Shown piece by piece: positions 34,345 to 46,908 of a stretch of 64,000 bases of DNA. A model generated the notes under the pieces. That model saw only the letters and a list, made by a program, of their open reading frames with translations. It was not told where the DNA came from and did no database searches. Both the position numbers and the translations under genes were made by a program. Numbering within the stretch: the stretch's first letter is position 1; every line of letters begins with the position of its first letter. The stretch covers positions 4,357,501 through 4,421,500 of the forward strand of contig OX359248.1 in the NCBI GenBank assembly GCA_947179485.1, written 5' to 3'. The stretch is from Allacma fusca. Taxonomy: Eukaryota > Arthropoda > Collembola > Symphypleona > Sminthuridae.

Positions 34345-36970
34345 TTACAGGTCTAACGATGAGTTACTGTCCAGACGTATATGGAAGTTGACAAGGTACT
34401 CCGCATTAGCGCGTTGAACACTAATAGCAAATGGGGCACTTGGGTGAAAGGTAAAAGCCACCAGTCTCCTGCCAGATGAATGAGGGGGAACTCGGGAAAG
34501 CATGCCAGCATGTATTTGGAACTTATACAGATTAGAATCCCGACCGTAAAACCTGTAATAAATAATCAACTTAGCAATAAGAAGCCATTTCATTTAACTA
34601 TTATGGGTCTACGATGTCATAAGCCATTATTTTTGAAAGTTTAGAACCTAATAGGAATTTCCCCGCAAGCCTTCGGCCGCTCCATGGAAGAAACTCTGTG
34701 ATCATCATACGAGAACAAAGCCTGGTCTAAGTAAGGCGATGCACTGTACGATTGTGCACTGATGGGCAACTGTGCGAGAATTCGACGCGTGGCTTCTACA
34801 GGTCCTCCAAATCTAGCACTAGTAATTGTCTGCCTAAACCTCCGGTGTATTTCTCTGCAAAAATTGAATGGACAATTGTTAAATAAAAACGTACAGATAA
34901 GCAATTCTTGAAGGCTCTTCATTACTGTTATATTACTAGTAGATTACCTTGCATGAATATTGTTTGATGGGGAAGAAGAATATCTTGCTTCCTGGCTAAT
35001 AAAATTATTACGAAAACAATCCGAAAAATTCTCAAATAAATCTACAAATTGGTCACTCGTGTTTTCAAATACAGTTACGATTTCTGTTCTAGGAATATTA
35101 TATACAACTAGAACGCAGTGTTGAGAATTTGGTTCTTGACACTTCAGGGTAACAACATCCTCGCTGGAATACTTTAGAAGGAGATGATCTTCATCAAGTA
35201 GTTGCATTTTCCAAATTCGTAATTTTCTAAGTTGTTCGTAATATTGATGAAATCTACTAAGTCCGCTTAAATCACCATCGTTCTGTGCCAGATTATGAGC
35301 CCGCTTAAATACATAAACAAGCAGACGGTGCTTGAGAGAATTCATGAACATTTCCTCAAACGGAGTAACTGAGCCGAATAATCGGGAGCTGCACGATATT
35401 AATTCATCATCTTCGTAACAGAATCTTCCAATAGTTCTCACTTCCACAAGTTTATCATCCATTATGTGAAATATATGAATAGTTTGATGTTGAACCGAGA
35501 GTATTGCCAACGTATTATTATACAAGTAAATTCCTTGATTGTGAGATAAAAATATCTTATCAAACTTAAAAGCCCGCGAGTCCTCCAATCTTCCATGTTG
35601 GATATCGACTAAATGTATTGTGTAGTCTTCTAAAGGGGAACGAGGATTAGGATCCACTGACTCATTATTTCGGTAGATTTCATGAAATGGTGGATGGGAG
35701 GAAGGGTCGTCCTGGATATAGCTTGTAGAGCCAACAATAATAAATTGTGAATTTTCTGTGAAAAGACTGCATTCGCGGTTTAACTGTTCACCAGGAGGAG
35801 CTACACCTATCCGGAATTTCAACTGAAAGAATGCATCAAATATGTTTTTCCGCACGGTGACACTAATGCTATCAGTCTCTTCCGAGCTTATCTGATCCAT
35901 GCTTTTCTGCAAGCATAATAAAAAACATGAAAAGTTTCTCAATTGAGATATAACACAGCTTCATGGCATTATTAAAAATTAATTTACCGAAGTTTTGCTA
36001 GTTGCAGTTCTCTTGGCAAATAAATGGGCAGCAGCTTGAGGCCCTTTAAAGTTGTAAACTTCGATGGACATTTGATCTGCAGAAAAAGCAATGAATCTGG
36101 TTCCATCTGGCGTAAATTTTCGTAAAAAGCAGGGAGGCTTGTCCACATTTGTTACAGTGAAGTTTGGAAATATACTCTGGTACTTGGATCGTTGCAAATA
36201 TTTTTCCATCCCACATCTGCGACCAGGTAAAATCTCACGTGCAACCAGTTTATTAACTATGTTCTGAGGAGGAATTTCTGTTACGCGAAGTTCTTCTTCG
36301 TTTTTGTTGTCATCACATATTACTTGAGTTTTGTATTTTAGAAGCCGATCCTAAGCGATTAAAATTATTTCCATCATCGTCACATTCAAAAGCTTTAGCG
36401 CTGTTGGTTTTTACACATTTTACACTGCTTTAAAAATAAAATATTCTGCGAGTTCAGCCAACTTTAAACACAAAACCTTCCACAAGATATAAAACTAGTA
36501 TTAATAGATAAAAGAATGTACATACCACACGATGTTGGTGTTACACTACTAGTTAGTAGAAAAAATTCAATGATACTTACTGGACTCAATTTCCTGCGGT
36601 GTCCTGTAACAATTTGATCCGAGCTTGCCCTTGTTCCTCGGTTAATGTTATCGTCAATGTTAGGTAATATGTCCACCATATCCTGATCTTGACCCAAACT
36701 AATGTTATTCTCTTGACTCTGATTACTGTCATCTTCCGCCATTTCTTGATTATTGAAAGGGCCAGATAATACTTGATTAACACTCAGAGGTTCCCTTCGA
36801 ATGTTGTGCCCAATCTCAAAAGCCCCAAAAACCCTCATCTCCATAACATCAGCTGTTTCATGAACAGAAAGTTCCACACCGTTTGCAAACTCGTCCAAGC
36901 TGCTAGAATTAACTGCCACAGACTGCATATCAACATCTCCTTCCATGATCTCGGATGATAGTGAATCCAT
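34345..36970 (-). CDS. DET1: DET1 homologue (COP1-DET1 ubiquitin ligase adaptor)
   Basis: Five exons, 36970-36581, 36350-35988, 35906-34948, 34854-34648 and 34552-34345, all with GT-AG borders and agreeing phases, give 708 residues. The DET1 signature is strong: [112 protein letters not shown] and [10 protein letters not shown]. In animals DET1 joins DDB1-CUL4 and COP1 to degrade transcription factors such as Jun and ETS proteins in the nucleus. Exon 1 adds an acidic extension of 130 residues not present in the vertebrate protein (about 550 residues). An acceptor (TCTAGCAG) lies just before its ATG, so the 5' UTR is also split. Confidence 0.95.
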
Positions 36971-39028
36971 TCTTGATGTACCTCCTGCTAGAAGAAAGTA
37001 AATAGACAAAATCTGGATTATACAGCCTTACCTTAGCGGCCTGAGCCATTACACAGATACGCATACTACAACCAACAACAGCTGCACTTAATCACTTTTA
37101 CAAGTAACCAAAACTGAATACTTTACACCTACCTCACAAAACTTAAACCCTACTTTTAAAAAACTCCGATTGTTTAACTTTAAACCCATATGAAATTATT
37201 AGGAAACCACCATTGCTAGCTGCACACTGCACCAAATCTAAAACACAAGTTCCATTCCCAAACACTCACAATTTAGTACACTTACTAATTTTCAATACAT
37301 AAATCTTTGTGACTCAAACTAACTTACGTTTATATTTTAAGGAATGTCATACAAATGTCTCCATTCGATATTTTAGTCCCTCCGAACGTTCACTGCAGAG
37401 GTAATTGCACAACGTTCCCATTATTTCCAATAGTTGTAAACACTACATACATTACACGCGGATCTATCTCACTATTTTTTATCAGATTTCGTCAACTAAA
37501 TACACCAACTACAACTACACAAACCTCAGATCAAACCAGTATAATCTTGCATAATAACAGTAACCAAATCCTAACGTTGTCACCTAAAATACTTGTACAC
37601 CACTTCAACTTCATAGCACTCAAACTTTCAAACTATAAAATACACGTACGTACGAATAAAGTTAATGTAAATAACAATATACATAATTATATCATTACGT
37701 TTAAAAGCAGCTTGGACTCATTTAATAGCTCAGAGCTTTTTTTCTAACAAAAATAATATTCCCCACTTATTTTTACAATTCAGCTCATTATTTGTAAGAC
37801 CAGAATTCACAGAAACACTGCTCAAATTTGAAGGAACACTCAAAAATACACAAGTATTACCGCCCGCATAACACACGTAATAATGATAAGGAATGTCCTG
37901 AGAAACCATTAAAACTTTTAAGCTATATTTTATTTACGGGACTTTCAGCCTATACAGGCACGTCCAAAATCCCTATTAATCCTCATACTGACAACTTGGC
38001 AAGGAACACTTACATACACGCACCTTAACAGAATAACATGTTTTCGAGCTGACTCTGAGTGAGTCCAAGGAGTTCACTTACGCTGTTGTGACTTTCCAGT
38101 CTGACTGCTCTTCCTGTTCAGAGTTTATCCAAACACTCTGAGGCTCTTTTCGTGTAAGTCAAGCCACTGCTGCTGATTGCGTTTATTCATGGGAAACGTA
38201 TGATTGAATTCGAAATTAAATCAGAAAGTAGTATTGATCACTTTATTTCCTAAACGTATGTACACAATATTAACTAGTACAGTTACTAGTAACTTTTGAG
38301 TTGATTAGATATTTGAGTATGTACGTCTGGACTCTGGACTTTCAAATACAAATTTCGGATTTGAATTTGAAAGGGTGATTCATAAAAGGCGCCCTTCTCT
38401 AGAAATCGTTTGGTCAACGTGTATCATTGAACTTAGAATTGACAACTAGTTACAAGTAACTACAGTTATTAAAGTGGGACATATACTTACCATGTGCCAT
38501 GTGTAATTAAATTTAAACTGATTTACATTCAGGATTCTATCCGTGTCAGTGTCAGTGGTTCGAGTTTGGAGTGTAGCTACATGTTTATAATATAACCTTC
38601 GAAACTACTAACTATTAAAGGTGTTATTAGTTTGTATTCTAATTCCTTACCTGCATTACATTTCAATGCAATTTAAATTCAATGGGGCTTTAATTATTGC
38701 AGATACATTGTCTAATTTGGGCCTCAAATTATTTGTGCTCAGCTAACGAGATTTAATATCTAGGGAAGAAACTAGTGAAAGTGGAGTCCCGTGAAAGTTG
38801 TTAGTGGTGGTGAGTTTTGATGGGTTTAATTTTTGATATCAAGACTCATTATTAGTCATCCGAGTTTAAATACTACTATTCAAAAGTGAAGGTATTTTTA
38901 AAATTTGAGGCATATGTAACGCTGGGGGATGTTTGGACGAGGGGTTGAGAAATTAAATAATTTAGATTGATCAACATGAGTAGTGCTTGTGTAATTTACA
39001 TTGATTTATAAATTTGCAGTAACTAGAA
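36971..39028. other. intergenic region between divergent DET1 and USE1
   Basis: Two kilobases between head-to-head genes. DET1 leader exon(s) and both promoters must lie here. No coding exon was recognised; the frames at 37,355-37,747 and 37,828-38,028 show no family pattern and unlikely composition. Confidence 0.5.
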
Positions 39029-40450
39029 ATGGGGTCGACGGACAATGCGGTCTCTCCGAACCGCTCAAGACTGGAAACGAATTTGATCAGACTTCTCTCA
39101 AAATGTGAGTCAATGGCACTGGAAACGACATCTAATTTAGGGGAAGATGACTGGAGACTAGAGAAGGTTTGTCATGTGCATATAAATGTATATATTTATT
39201 TATATTTTGAATTTTTGTTGATGTGGGTTTATGATTTGTGTGGTAAATAATAGGGAAGAGTGACAGTGTTTTAATTGTATGATTTGGATTTTATAGTACA
39301 CCAACGCATTACAGGAAATGCTAAGTGAGCTGAAGTCGGGACCGAAGTGAGTACAGAATCCGTTCCTTTTTTAGATGTTTCATTTCTTGTGTATTGTATG
39401 CTTACTTTAGGATTCCAGCGCTAGATAAATTAGAAACTTACCAAGTGTGTTGTTTATTTTTTGTTTCGAATTTCAGTCAGCCTGATCGAGATTTGTTGAA
39501 TGAGTATGGTCGCAGACTTGATCTACTTAAAGGGGTTTTGCAGACATCAAAGCTGGTACAATATTTATTAGTTTGACAGGGTTTGATATTAGTTAGCAAG
39601 TTTTGCTCGTGAGTGCGTGATTATTTAGTGGCTGTAATAAAAGCATTCGAAAATTGGTGCCAGCCTAGTATAGAAGAGAAGGTGGTTGCGTCCCAATTGA
39701 TTCAGCCTGGTTTTTCTGATGCTGATGGTCTGGATTTGGGGAAATCCATGGAAATTAAACAACGACATAGGTCAAAATATTCCGAGGATCAGCGTAAAGA
39801 GTTGTTTGGTACGAGCTCATCTAGCAAAGATAGCACTAAAATTGAATCAAGTCAAGATTTGGATGAACTCGTGAAGTATGAACACCAACGGCAGGAGAAA
39901 ATAGCTGAACATATGTTAGTTCTCACGAGGAGCCTGAAAGAGCAAGTTTCACTGGCAGGAAAAATCGTTAAAAATGATACTGAAGTACGTTTGAACACAC
40001 GTGGTTTAAAATTTTACTACTGTTAATAGTGTCAAGTGTCAGAATTATTACTGTGTATATGGTGTACATGTAATAGCTACGTTTTAATTTTAGGTATTAG
40101 AAAAATCAAATAAGCAAATTGATGCTAACCAGGACAAGCTAAAAATTGAATCTGAAAAATTAGATACGTTCACTAAAAGAGCTTGCAAATGCTGGGTTTG
40201 GTTCATGCTGGTTCTTGTGTGCTCTACATTTATGGGTATGATTTGTTACTGATTGATGCTTACAATAATTAATGATTTTGACTGGAAATTGTTTAAGTAA
40301 TTTTAAATTAGTATTATTCCGTGACAGTGTAATTCTTATCACTTTGAAACTTTTGCAGCAATGGTGCTCTTCATGCGTCTATTCAGAAAAAGAATGATTC
40401 CTCTGGAAACCCCTAGTGCAAGCCCAGATGTATTACCTGCAACTCCTTAA
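39029..40450 (+). CDS. USE1: USE1, ER SNARE for Golgi-to-ER transport
   Basis: Six exons, 39029-39166, 39297-39346, 39477-39555, 39664-39984, 40094-40235 and 40359-40450, with consistent phases, give 273 residues. The order matches human USE1: N-terminal LETNLIRLLSKCESMALE and DDWRLEKYTNAL, then LNEYGRRLDLLKGVL, then QRHRSKYSEDQRKELFGTSS, then the SNARE helix (EHQRQEKIAEHMLVLTRSLK to DKLKIESEKLD) and a C-terminal membrane anchor (WVWFMLVLVCSTFM). It works with syntaxin 18, SEC20 and SEC22 in retrograde COPI vesicle fusion at the ER. The acceptor of exon 4 (GGTGCCAG) is weak in pyrimidines and was chosen by phase and homology. A short polar tail follows the membrane span, longer than in mammals. 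Confidence 0.93.
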
Positions 40451-40768
40451 ACGGCCCAAGCCTCTGCAGTCTGCTGCTATGATAGGCACATTCATGCTGA
40501 GCATTATGAAATACTTTAAAAACATACCCTATGTTAATCACTACCTGGTACTTCACATTACAGCATATTGTTACGTAAATTATATTATTTCAATACTATA
40601 TTCCTACCTAATTTTGGACGCCAATTCGCACAGGCTCCCTGTAATCATTGAATATTGATATCGGAATATCCAAAAATACAAGAATTTTGATATATAAATA
40701 CAACTTTATTCAGTTCTTTATTCAATGCACTAAAACTAGACTAATTATTACTCCTACGAGATAACAAA

Positions 40769-41217
40769 CTAATCAAATGACTTGACATAGATAGGTTTGG
40801 ATTGCTTCTTCATACGCTCCTGAACTATTCCCTGTTCTTTCCCCAAACGTCTCGCCATAGACAACGGAGGCACATTGACGGGTCGGGGGTAAGGTATTTG
40901 ATAATGCAGTGCTACAAGCAAGAACAAATCATTTACAGTTTCACACCATTTTTGTACCTACCTTACCACAACCGACAACAACTCCCCGTGAATCTTGTCA
41001 TACCTATCTCAATCCTAGCTTCTGCTTCCCTGATGCAGTCCGCAATGGCCTGAGAATCTGTCAAGTCTCCGTTCTTACGAAATAAAGCCTGAGCTTCTTT
41101 CTTAATATAATCCTTTTCAGCTGTAGTTGAGGCAGTGTCCCCTGATTTCGACACCCAAGTCTGACCCAGGCGCAGAATTCGGCGGTAGAGCCCCCGCACT
41201 TGCATCCGTTGAGCCAT
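40769..41217 (-). CDS. LYRM1: LYRM1-like LYR-motif protein
   Basis: Two exons, 41217-41004 and 40911-40769, give 118 residues. The LYR motif is in VRGLYRRILRL near the N-terminus. It is followed by the family pattern EKDYIKKEAQALFRKNGDLT, then EARIEI-ALHY, then IPYPRPVNVPPLSMARRL and a basic end (KKQSKPIYVKSFD), which matches human LYRM1 closely. LYR proteins are small mitochondrial adaptors that work with acyl-carrier protein; the specific client of LYRM1 is not established. An upstream in-frame ATG at 41232 would add five residues. The gene is tail-to-tail with USE1, with 318 bases between the stops. Confidence 0.92.
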
Positions 41218-42223
41218 CCTGTTCCGAATCAACTGCTTTCAGTTAAGAATCATTCCTGTAAACAAAATAAACCCACTCTTAACTTAACTCCAAATGCATT
41301 CCTACTGAAAGAATATTCCACAAGTGAAACGTATACTTACAACTTACAAACGCCGTAGAAATCAAATAGCTAACAGGAAACTCGTGCTTCAAACAAATTA
41401 GGCAAGCTTTATAAAATACTACTATACGTAATAGTACATCTACTTTACTTACTTATACTTCATTAGCAAAAATCTAATAGAAAAAAAAATTCTACAATCT
41501 TAAATTTTAAATTGCTTTAGTACTACGTAGTAATTGTAAATAGTAAATTATTACTTACTTTTTATTTCAAGAGTTAAACTCTTGATGTACAATAATTGTT
41601 TAAGAAATGCTGAAAGTCTTCAACTACAAATTAAATCAGTTATTGTAGTTTGGTTGGTATATATAATACTCCTGCCACTAAAAAATTCCTCTTCCTCTAA
41701 AACCGTATTTAATCGAAAATATCAATTTATTATTAGAATTTGGTAAAACCGGCCACAATCAGCCTGTCAAGGATTTCGTCATTCCCGAAAGGTATCTGTT
41801 CTGTACATGAGCAGACTCCGTAGGACAATAATACCACAGTGCAACTACGACATACGGGGAATGCAAACATTACATAAACGAGTGGGATCTACAGGCGGGA
41901 ACATACACATTCAAAAATTTGACGAGCTTTACTTTAAAGACGACGAAAGTACAACAAATTCATCACTAACCTAATAACAGTATTAACAATAATTTAATCA
42001 TTACAATTCGTTATTTTGTGCAGTTGTTACTTAAGGGGAAGGAATATATTCAGTAAATATTCACAACACGAAACCCAAGGTCCCACGAGTGTCCGACAGC
42101 TTAACATAAAATAATACGGAAATATTGCGTAGTCTGTTTTCAGCAAATATTTGATTTAGGGTAACGTCGCCATTAGTTGCAACTGTCGAATCGAAATTTC
42201 CTAAAAAATAATCTTGACAAAAT
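41218..42223. other. intergenic region between divergent LYRM1 and the AsnRS-derived gene
   Basis: About 1 kb, AT-rich, without a credible exon. A minus-strand frame at 42,366-42,061 overlaps exon 1 of the next gene and is judged a shadow. Confidence 0.5.
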
Positions 42224-43121
42224 ATGGATCCCAATGAAGAAATAGGTAAGATATGTAATTGTGTTGAAAACTTTTGAAGCACGTGGTTAATCACTGGATT
42301 GCGGATTGAGTGTACTTCATTGTGTACTTCGGTGGAATTACGTATATAATAAATAAAACTAGCCATCGTTAATGTTTATTGAAGCTTCGGAATAATTCTT
42401 ACAGGTGTTCGTCTTTGAGCGTTTTCCTGAAAGTCTGTAACGTTGAATGTTTAATTACTTGGAGGAATTTTGTGTTTTTACGGTTTGATCAATCTTGTAA
42501 TTTGTATTTGTAAGCTGGAGCTGATGAGAGGGGAATTTACACATCTGAGAGAGATGGGAGTGATGAAACTGGAGATGGGTCGGAAATCAAACCTTTCAAA
42601 ACATCTCTGAAAGCTTTGACGGTGCTTGCGGAGAGATTGGAGCCCCGACCTTGGCCGACGATTTTTGTGGATAGCGATGAAGATGATGTAAGTGGAAGGA
42701 CGGACGAAGGGGGTCAATTTTCAATGTAGAGAGTTAATAAATTCTAGAGTTGAGTTGGCTGGAGAATTTCTGAAGTCGAAATTGCTTGTAGAAATATGAA
42801 CCCATTGGGGACGAGAAATTTCAAGAAATCGTGGACGTATTCAGAGATGAGCGAATGAAAGCTATTGAGAATATGGACAGCGCTTTAGAGAATCTCGAAC
42901 TGCAGATGAAGGATCGGGAGTGTTCAATGCAACGAAATCAAGACTTAATGGCACAACTCATGGAGGAGCAGAAGGTTGTGAAGGAAGAAGAATTTCAGAG
43001 AGAGAAGGAGATATGCAGTATGAAAACCAAGCTGGTCATGTTGAGAAATGAAATGAATCAACTGATGATGACAATGGAAATGCAGGACTTGGTGGAGACA
43101 ATAGTGAACAAGAAGGAATAG
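42224..43121 (+). CDS. AsnRS N-terminal-domain paralogue fused to a coiled coil
   Basis: Three exons, 42224-42245, 42521-42687 and 42792-43121, join in phase to 172 residues. Exon 2 encodes [27 protein letters not shown] and WPTIFVD, nearly the same as exon 2 of the full AsnRS gene 4 kb away ([34 protein letters not shown]). Exon 3 starts KYEPI exactly where AsnRS exon 3 starts KYEPI, then turns into a charged helix rich in Glu, Lys and Met (about residues 70-165) with no anticodon-binding or catalytic domain. Both intron positions and phases equal those of AsnRS. It keeps an open frame and clean splice sites, so it looks expressed. It is tail-to-tail with its parent. The function is unknown. 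Confidence 0.85.
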
Positions 43122-43776
43122 CTACTCTGCTTTGGGGCGTGGAAGCTGTCTAATATACACAGGTTTCATTCATTTTCGTTGTACAAGAACTGTGTGTCCA
43201 CCAGATCTACCGTTCGTGAGAATATTCTGCTGTTCGTCATGTTGCCGTATACTTTAAAAGTAATCTCATTGGTGTATGTACTCATTAATCTTGCTAAAGT
43301 TAATTGGCTTTCGAAACCACCATTAAAGCTTTACAAAATGCACTCTTTTTTTCGAGTCTACATCTTCATCTGCTTGCACACAAATCTAAAATTACTGAAG
43401 AGACGTATTTGTGCACAAAATAATGACGCACACATACAAAATCATAAGGAGCGATAAACAAACTTCTGATTTATTTTCACTGTAGAATAATAATTAGAAT
43501 CGAATACATGCTAACTAAATTATATAATATATTCGGGTGAACTACCACCTACCTAATCATAGATTTAAAACTTCCACTCGTAGTAGAAGTAAAATAACAA
43601 ACTGAAAATAAATCGAGAGATTTTTGTACAAGATTATCGAATTATGTTCAGTTAGACGAAACAATGGTCAACACTGAAGTATATTTGAAATCATTTAAAG
43701 TAAACGAACTCTTACTGTCGAATGTACGCTGATTTTAAAGCAATGTGATAAATATTCAGAAACGCGAAAACTCGAC
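43122..43776. other. shared 3' flank of the AsnRS-derived gene and AsnRS
   Basis: Room for two convergent 3' UTRs. No exon recognised; the 92-codon frame at 43,179-43,457 has no family pattern. Confidence 0.5.
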
Positions 43777-46700
43777 CTAAGGGGTGCAACGACCCAAAAA
43801 CCGTGGGAACAAGCAGGCTTCTCGAATATGATAACGGTTGAGCAGCCAGCACAAGAATCTCTCCAATCCCAAGCCATAGCCACCGTGAGGAACGGTTCCA
43901 AATTTTCGCTAACAAATAAATTAAATTAATATTTAGCCCGTCCTTATTAAAAGAATCGATAGTTTATGTAGCATAGTAAAGCCTAAAAACAAGAACCAAC
44001 CTGATCGATATACCAATAGTAAGGGGCAGGATCAAGGCCGTGGGCTTTATATGCTTCAAGCAGTTCGTCGTGATCATACATACGCATAGATCCTCCAACA
44101 ATTTCCCCGACGTTAGGCAAAAGGACATCAACCTACAAATACAATTTGCAATATTACAACTGATTTGCTCGTTTAGAATTGGTTAACTCTGTAACTGCAA
44201 CATTTAGATGTTGGAACTCACGGATTCCGTTAGTTCTTTGTTCTCAGGACATTTCTGCATATAAAATGATTTGATTGGTGCCGGAAATCTACAGAACATG
44301 ATAGGTTCATTGATAGCGTCCGTCATTTTTCTCTCGGGCATTTCCGGAATGTCCTAAAAATCGAGCATACAAATAATTAAACAGTTGATAATTATTACAT
44401 GTAACTTGTATACTCTTATTATTGTGGTTTAATTTCACCTCTCCAAATTCATAGAAGGTTCCATCTTCCTTCCGAACATCATTATCTTTTAGCCACTGAA
44501 TACCTTCCGAGTAGTTCATTCTCTTGAAAGGACGCTTGGGAACTTTGAATTCCTGTTGACAAATCAATACAAAAATAAAATTTTGATGCTCACTACCGGT
44601 GCAAGGTTCTAGGAACCAGCTACCACGTAGATTGTGTCAGAGGCTTTGTCTTTCAAATGTTCTTACAAACGTAACGACATACGATTGACAGCTTCTATTT
44701 TAATATTCCTCCATTTGTTGCGACAGAAATACACAAATGATTTCTACAGCCTTTGATTGGAGATAGACTATTGCATGTCTTAATGTTGCCTAGATTTATT
44801 TTACCATCCAAGGTGTTTTACACGCGAGGGTAGGTTCTGCTAGCGAAGGAATAGTTGTTTTTCACGACCTTACCTTCACTTTCAACCGTTTATTAACAGT
44901 TGTAATCGGGCGAAATATGTGTATAATGAAAAATATTAACAAGAATACCAGACGTGGGTAGAGTTAAATTCATATGTAATGTAATTCGTATAAAGAAATA
45001 CTATATAGAAAAAAGATTGAAGACTTACGGGGTTAAGTTCCAACACCAAATCTCCACACGTTTTCATAACTCGTTCGACTACATCACAAACTAAATCTTC
45101 TAAACGTTCCAACAACTCATCAAAAGTAATGAAAGGGCATTCGGCCTCAACGTGAGTATACTCAGCCAAATGCCTGCGAGTTCTACTTTGCTCCGCACGA
45201 TAACTTTGAGCTATACAGAATACGTCCCCAAGAGATGGAAGACAGGTTTCCAAGTACAGCTGAGAGCTTTGAGTCAGGAAAGCTTCTTCACCGAAATAGT
45301 CTAATTTGAATAGTGTCGAACCCCCTTCTACTTGAGTTTGCACCAGTGTAGGAGGGTTAACCTCACAGTACCCTCTGTCAAAGTAGTGATCACGGAAAGC
45401 CTGCATGAGTATCGATCGAACACGAAGAACCTTGCATGTCTAAAAATTAATGAAATAATGTTTAAGGTTTTCGTAAGCACTAGGATTCCTCTCTCAAAGG
45501 TTTTCTCCTGAGTTAGATATTGTCTTGAACTTACATTTTCACCTCGAAGCATAATATGGCGCTGGTCTAATTGAACATCAGGATGAGCCTCTTCATTCAG
45601 AATCGCATCAGCTCCACCGGGTGGAGCTAATCCAATGACTTCCCAGTAGTCAACCTTCAATTCCACTCCACCAGGAGCCTGTAGTTAGCAACATTAAGTA
45701 CTACTCAATAACAAATCAAAAAATACTTCTATCTTTTTACTGCAAAATCGTAAAGTTGAATACATTGTTCAAAAATACAGAAAACTAACCGAATGTCCTT
45801 CGGGAACTGGGAGCAATTTTCCATACAAAATAACAGACGACTCAGTGGCTAATAATAAGGCATTGTAAGTTTGGACGAGCTTGTCCGTCAGAACACTTTG
45901 CAAGAATCCAGATCCATCCCGCAGAGTAATGAACATCAAAGATTTTCCTGCAAGCAAGTTGAGTATTAACAATAACATATATGCAGTTTTGTCTTACAGC
46001 AGGTTCAACGTTAATGTCATTAACAATTTTAATATCTCTACTCTTTATCATTCTTGACTAAATGCTTGTAAACGTGCCGCTCTAACTAAATTTTAAATTA
46101 CCTTGTCGTCGTAATCTATGAACCCAGCCGTAAATTTTCACTCGTTTTTCTTTGTTAGTAGAAGCATCTTTAATCTTGATTCGTAGAGCGGCTGGTAAAG
46201 AAGGATCTTCTATAAGTACCACCTAATGATAAGCAACACGTAACTTAGTTCTCACAAACAAACTTTATTCCACCATCAATTTTCCAAAAACCTCAACATA
46301 AACATCCTAACAAAAATCATAAGCAGAAAAACAAAGTCGAAGCGGCTATGCCCATAAATTACCTTCTTAGCTTCTTCAATATTCTTAGCACGCAATCCAG
46401 CATCTTGAGCTTCTTTTGAAGCAGCTGATTCCTCCTTCCGACGTTTCTGTTCGTACAGCTTAACAACCTTTTTAAGTTGTGCTTTTGCTATGGGTTCATA
46501 TTTCTACAAAAATTTAATAATAAGAAATACGATATTTTCCCAACAAGCTCGAAATCCTAAATCGGTTCCCGAATAATTATAAATTTACCACATTCTCCTC
46601 CTTGCCGTCCACATAAATCGTTGGCCAAGGTTCTTTCTCAGCCAATCTCAATGCCTGCAATGATGTCTTAAATGGTTTAGCTTCCGAACCATCCCCAGTC

Positions 46701-46908
46701 TCGTCACTACCATTTTTCTCTGATGTATATATAGCCTTATCATCTGCAAAAGCATAGTCAATAACAATCATTTCTCGCAACACCTATTTCAGCATGCTTT
46801 AATGATTGTAGTTTACTTTTCCTTAAACAAGCTCCAAAAAAATTAACAGGATCCCAATAACTTACTTATCTCCAGATTCGCCATTTGGTCAACGCTCTCA
46901 GTTGCCAT
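43777..46908 (-). CDS. NARS1: cytosolic asparaginyl-tRNA synthetase
   Basis: Eleven exons, 46908-46866, 46743-46589, 46503-46363, 46222-46102, 45947-45790, 45678-45535, 45439-45029, 44552-44439, 44353-44222, 44132-44001 and 43908-43777, give 560 residues with all phases agreeing (human 548). The order is the metazoan N-terminal extension ([20 protein letters not shown]), a linker helix, the OB-fold anticodon-binding domain ([20 protein letters not shown]), and a class II catalytic core with motif 1 region [20 protein letters not shown], motif 2 [20 protein letters not shown] and motif 3 [10 protein letters not shown]. It charges tRNA-Asn in the cytosol. The gene ends [11 protein letters not shown] as in other animals. 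Confidence 0.97.

Noticed and set aside
37355-38028. Plus-strand frames between DET1 and USE1
   Set aside because: Thr/Asn/Ile-rich composition typical of translated AT-rich non-coding DNA.
42061-42366. 101-codon minus-strand frame
   Set aside because: Overlaps exon 1 of the AsnRS-derived gene in antisense and resembles no family.
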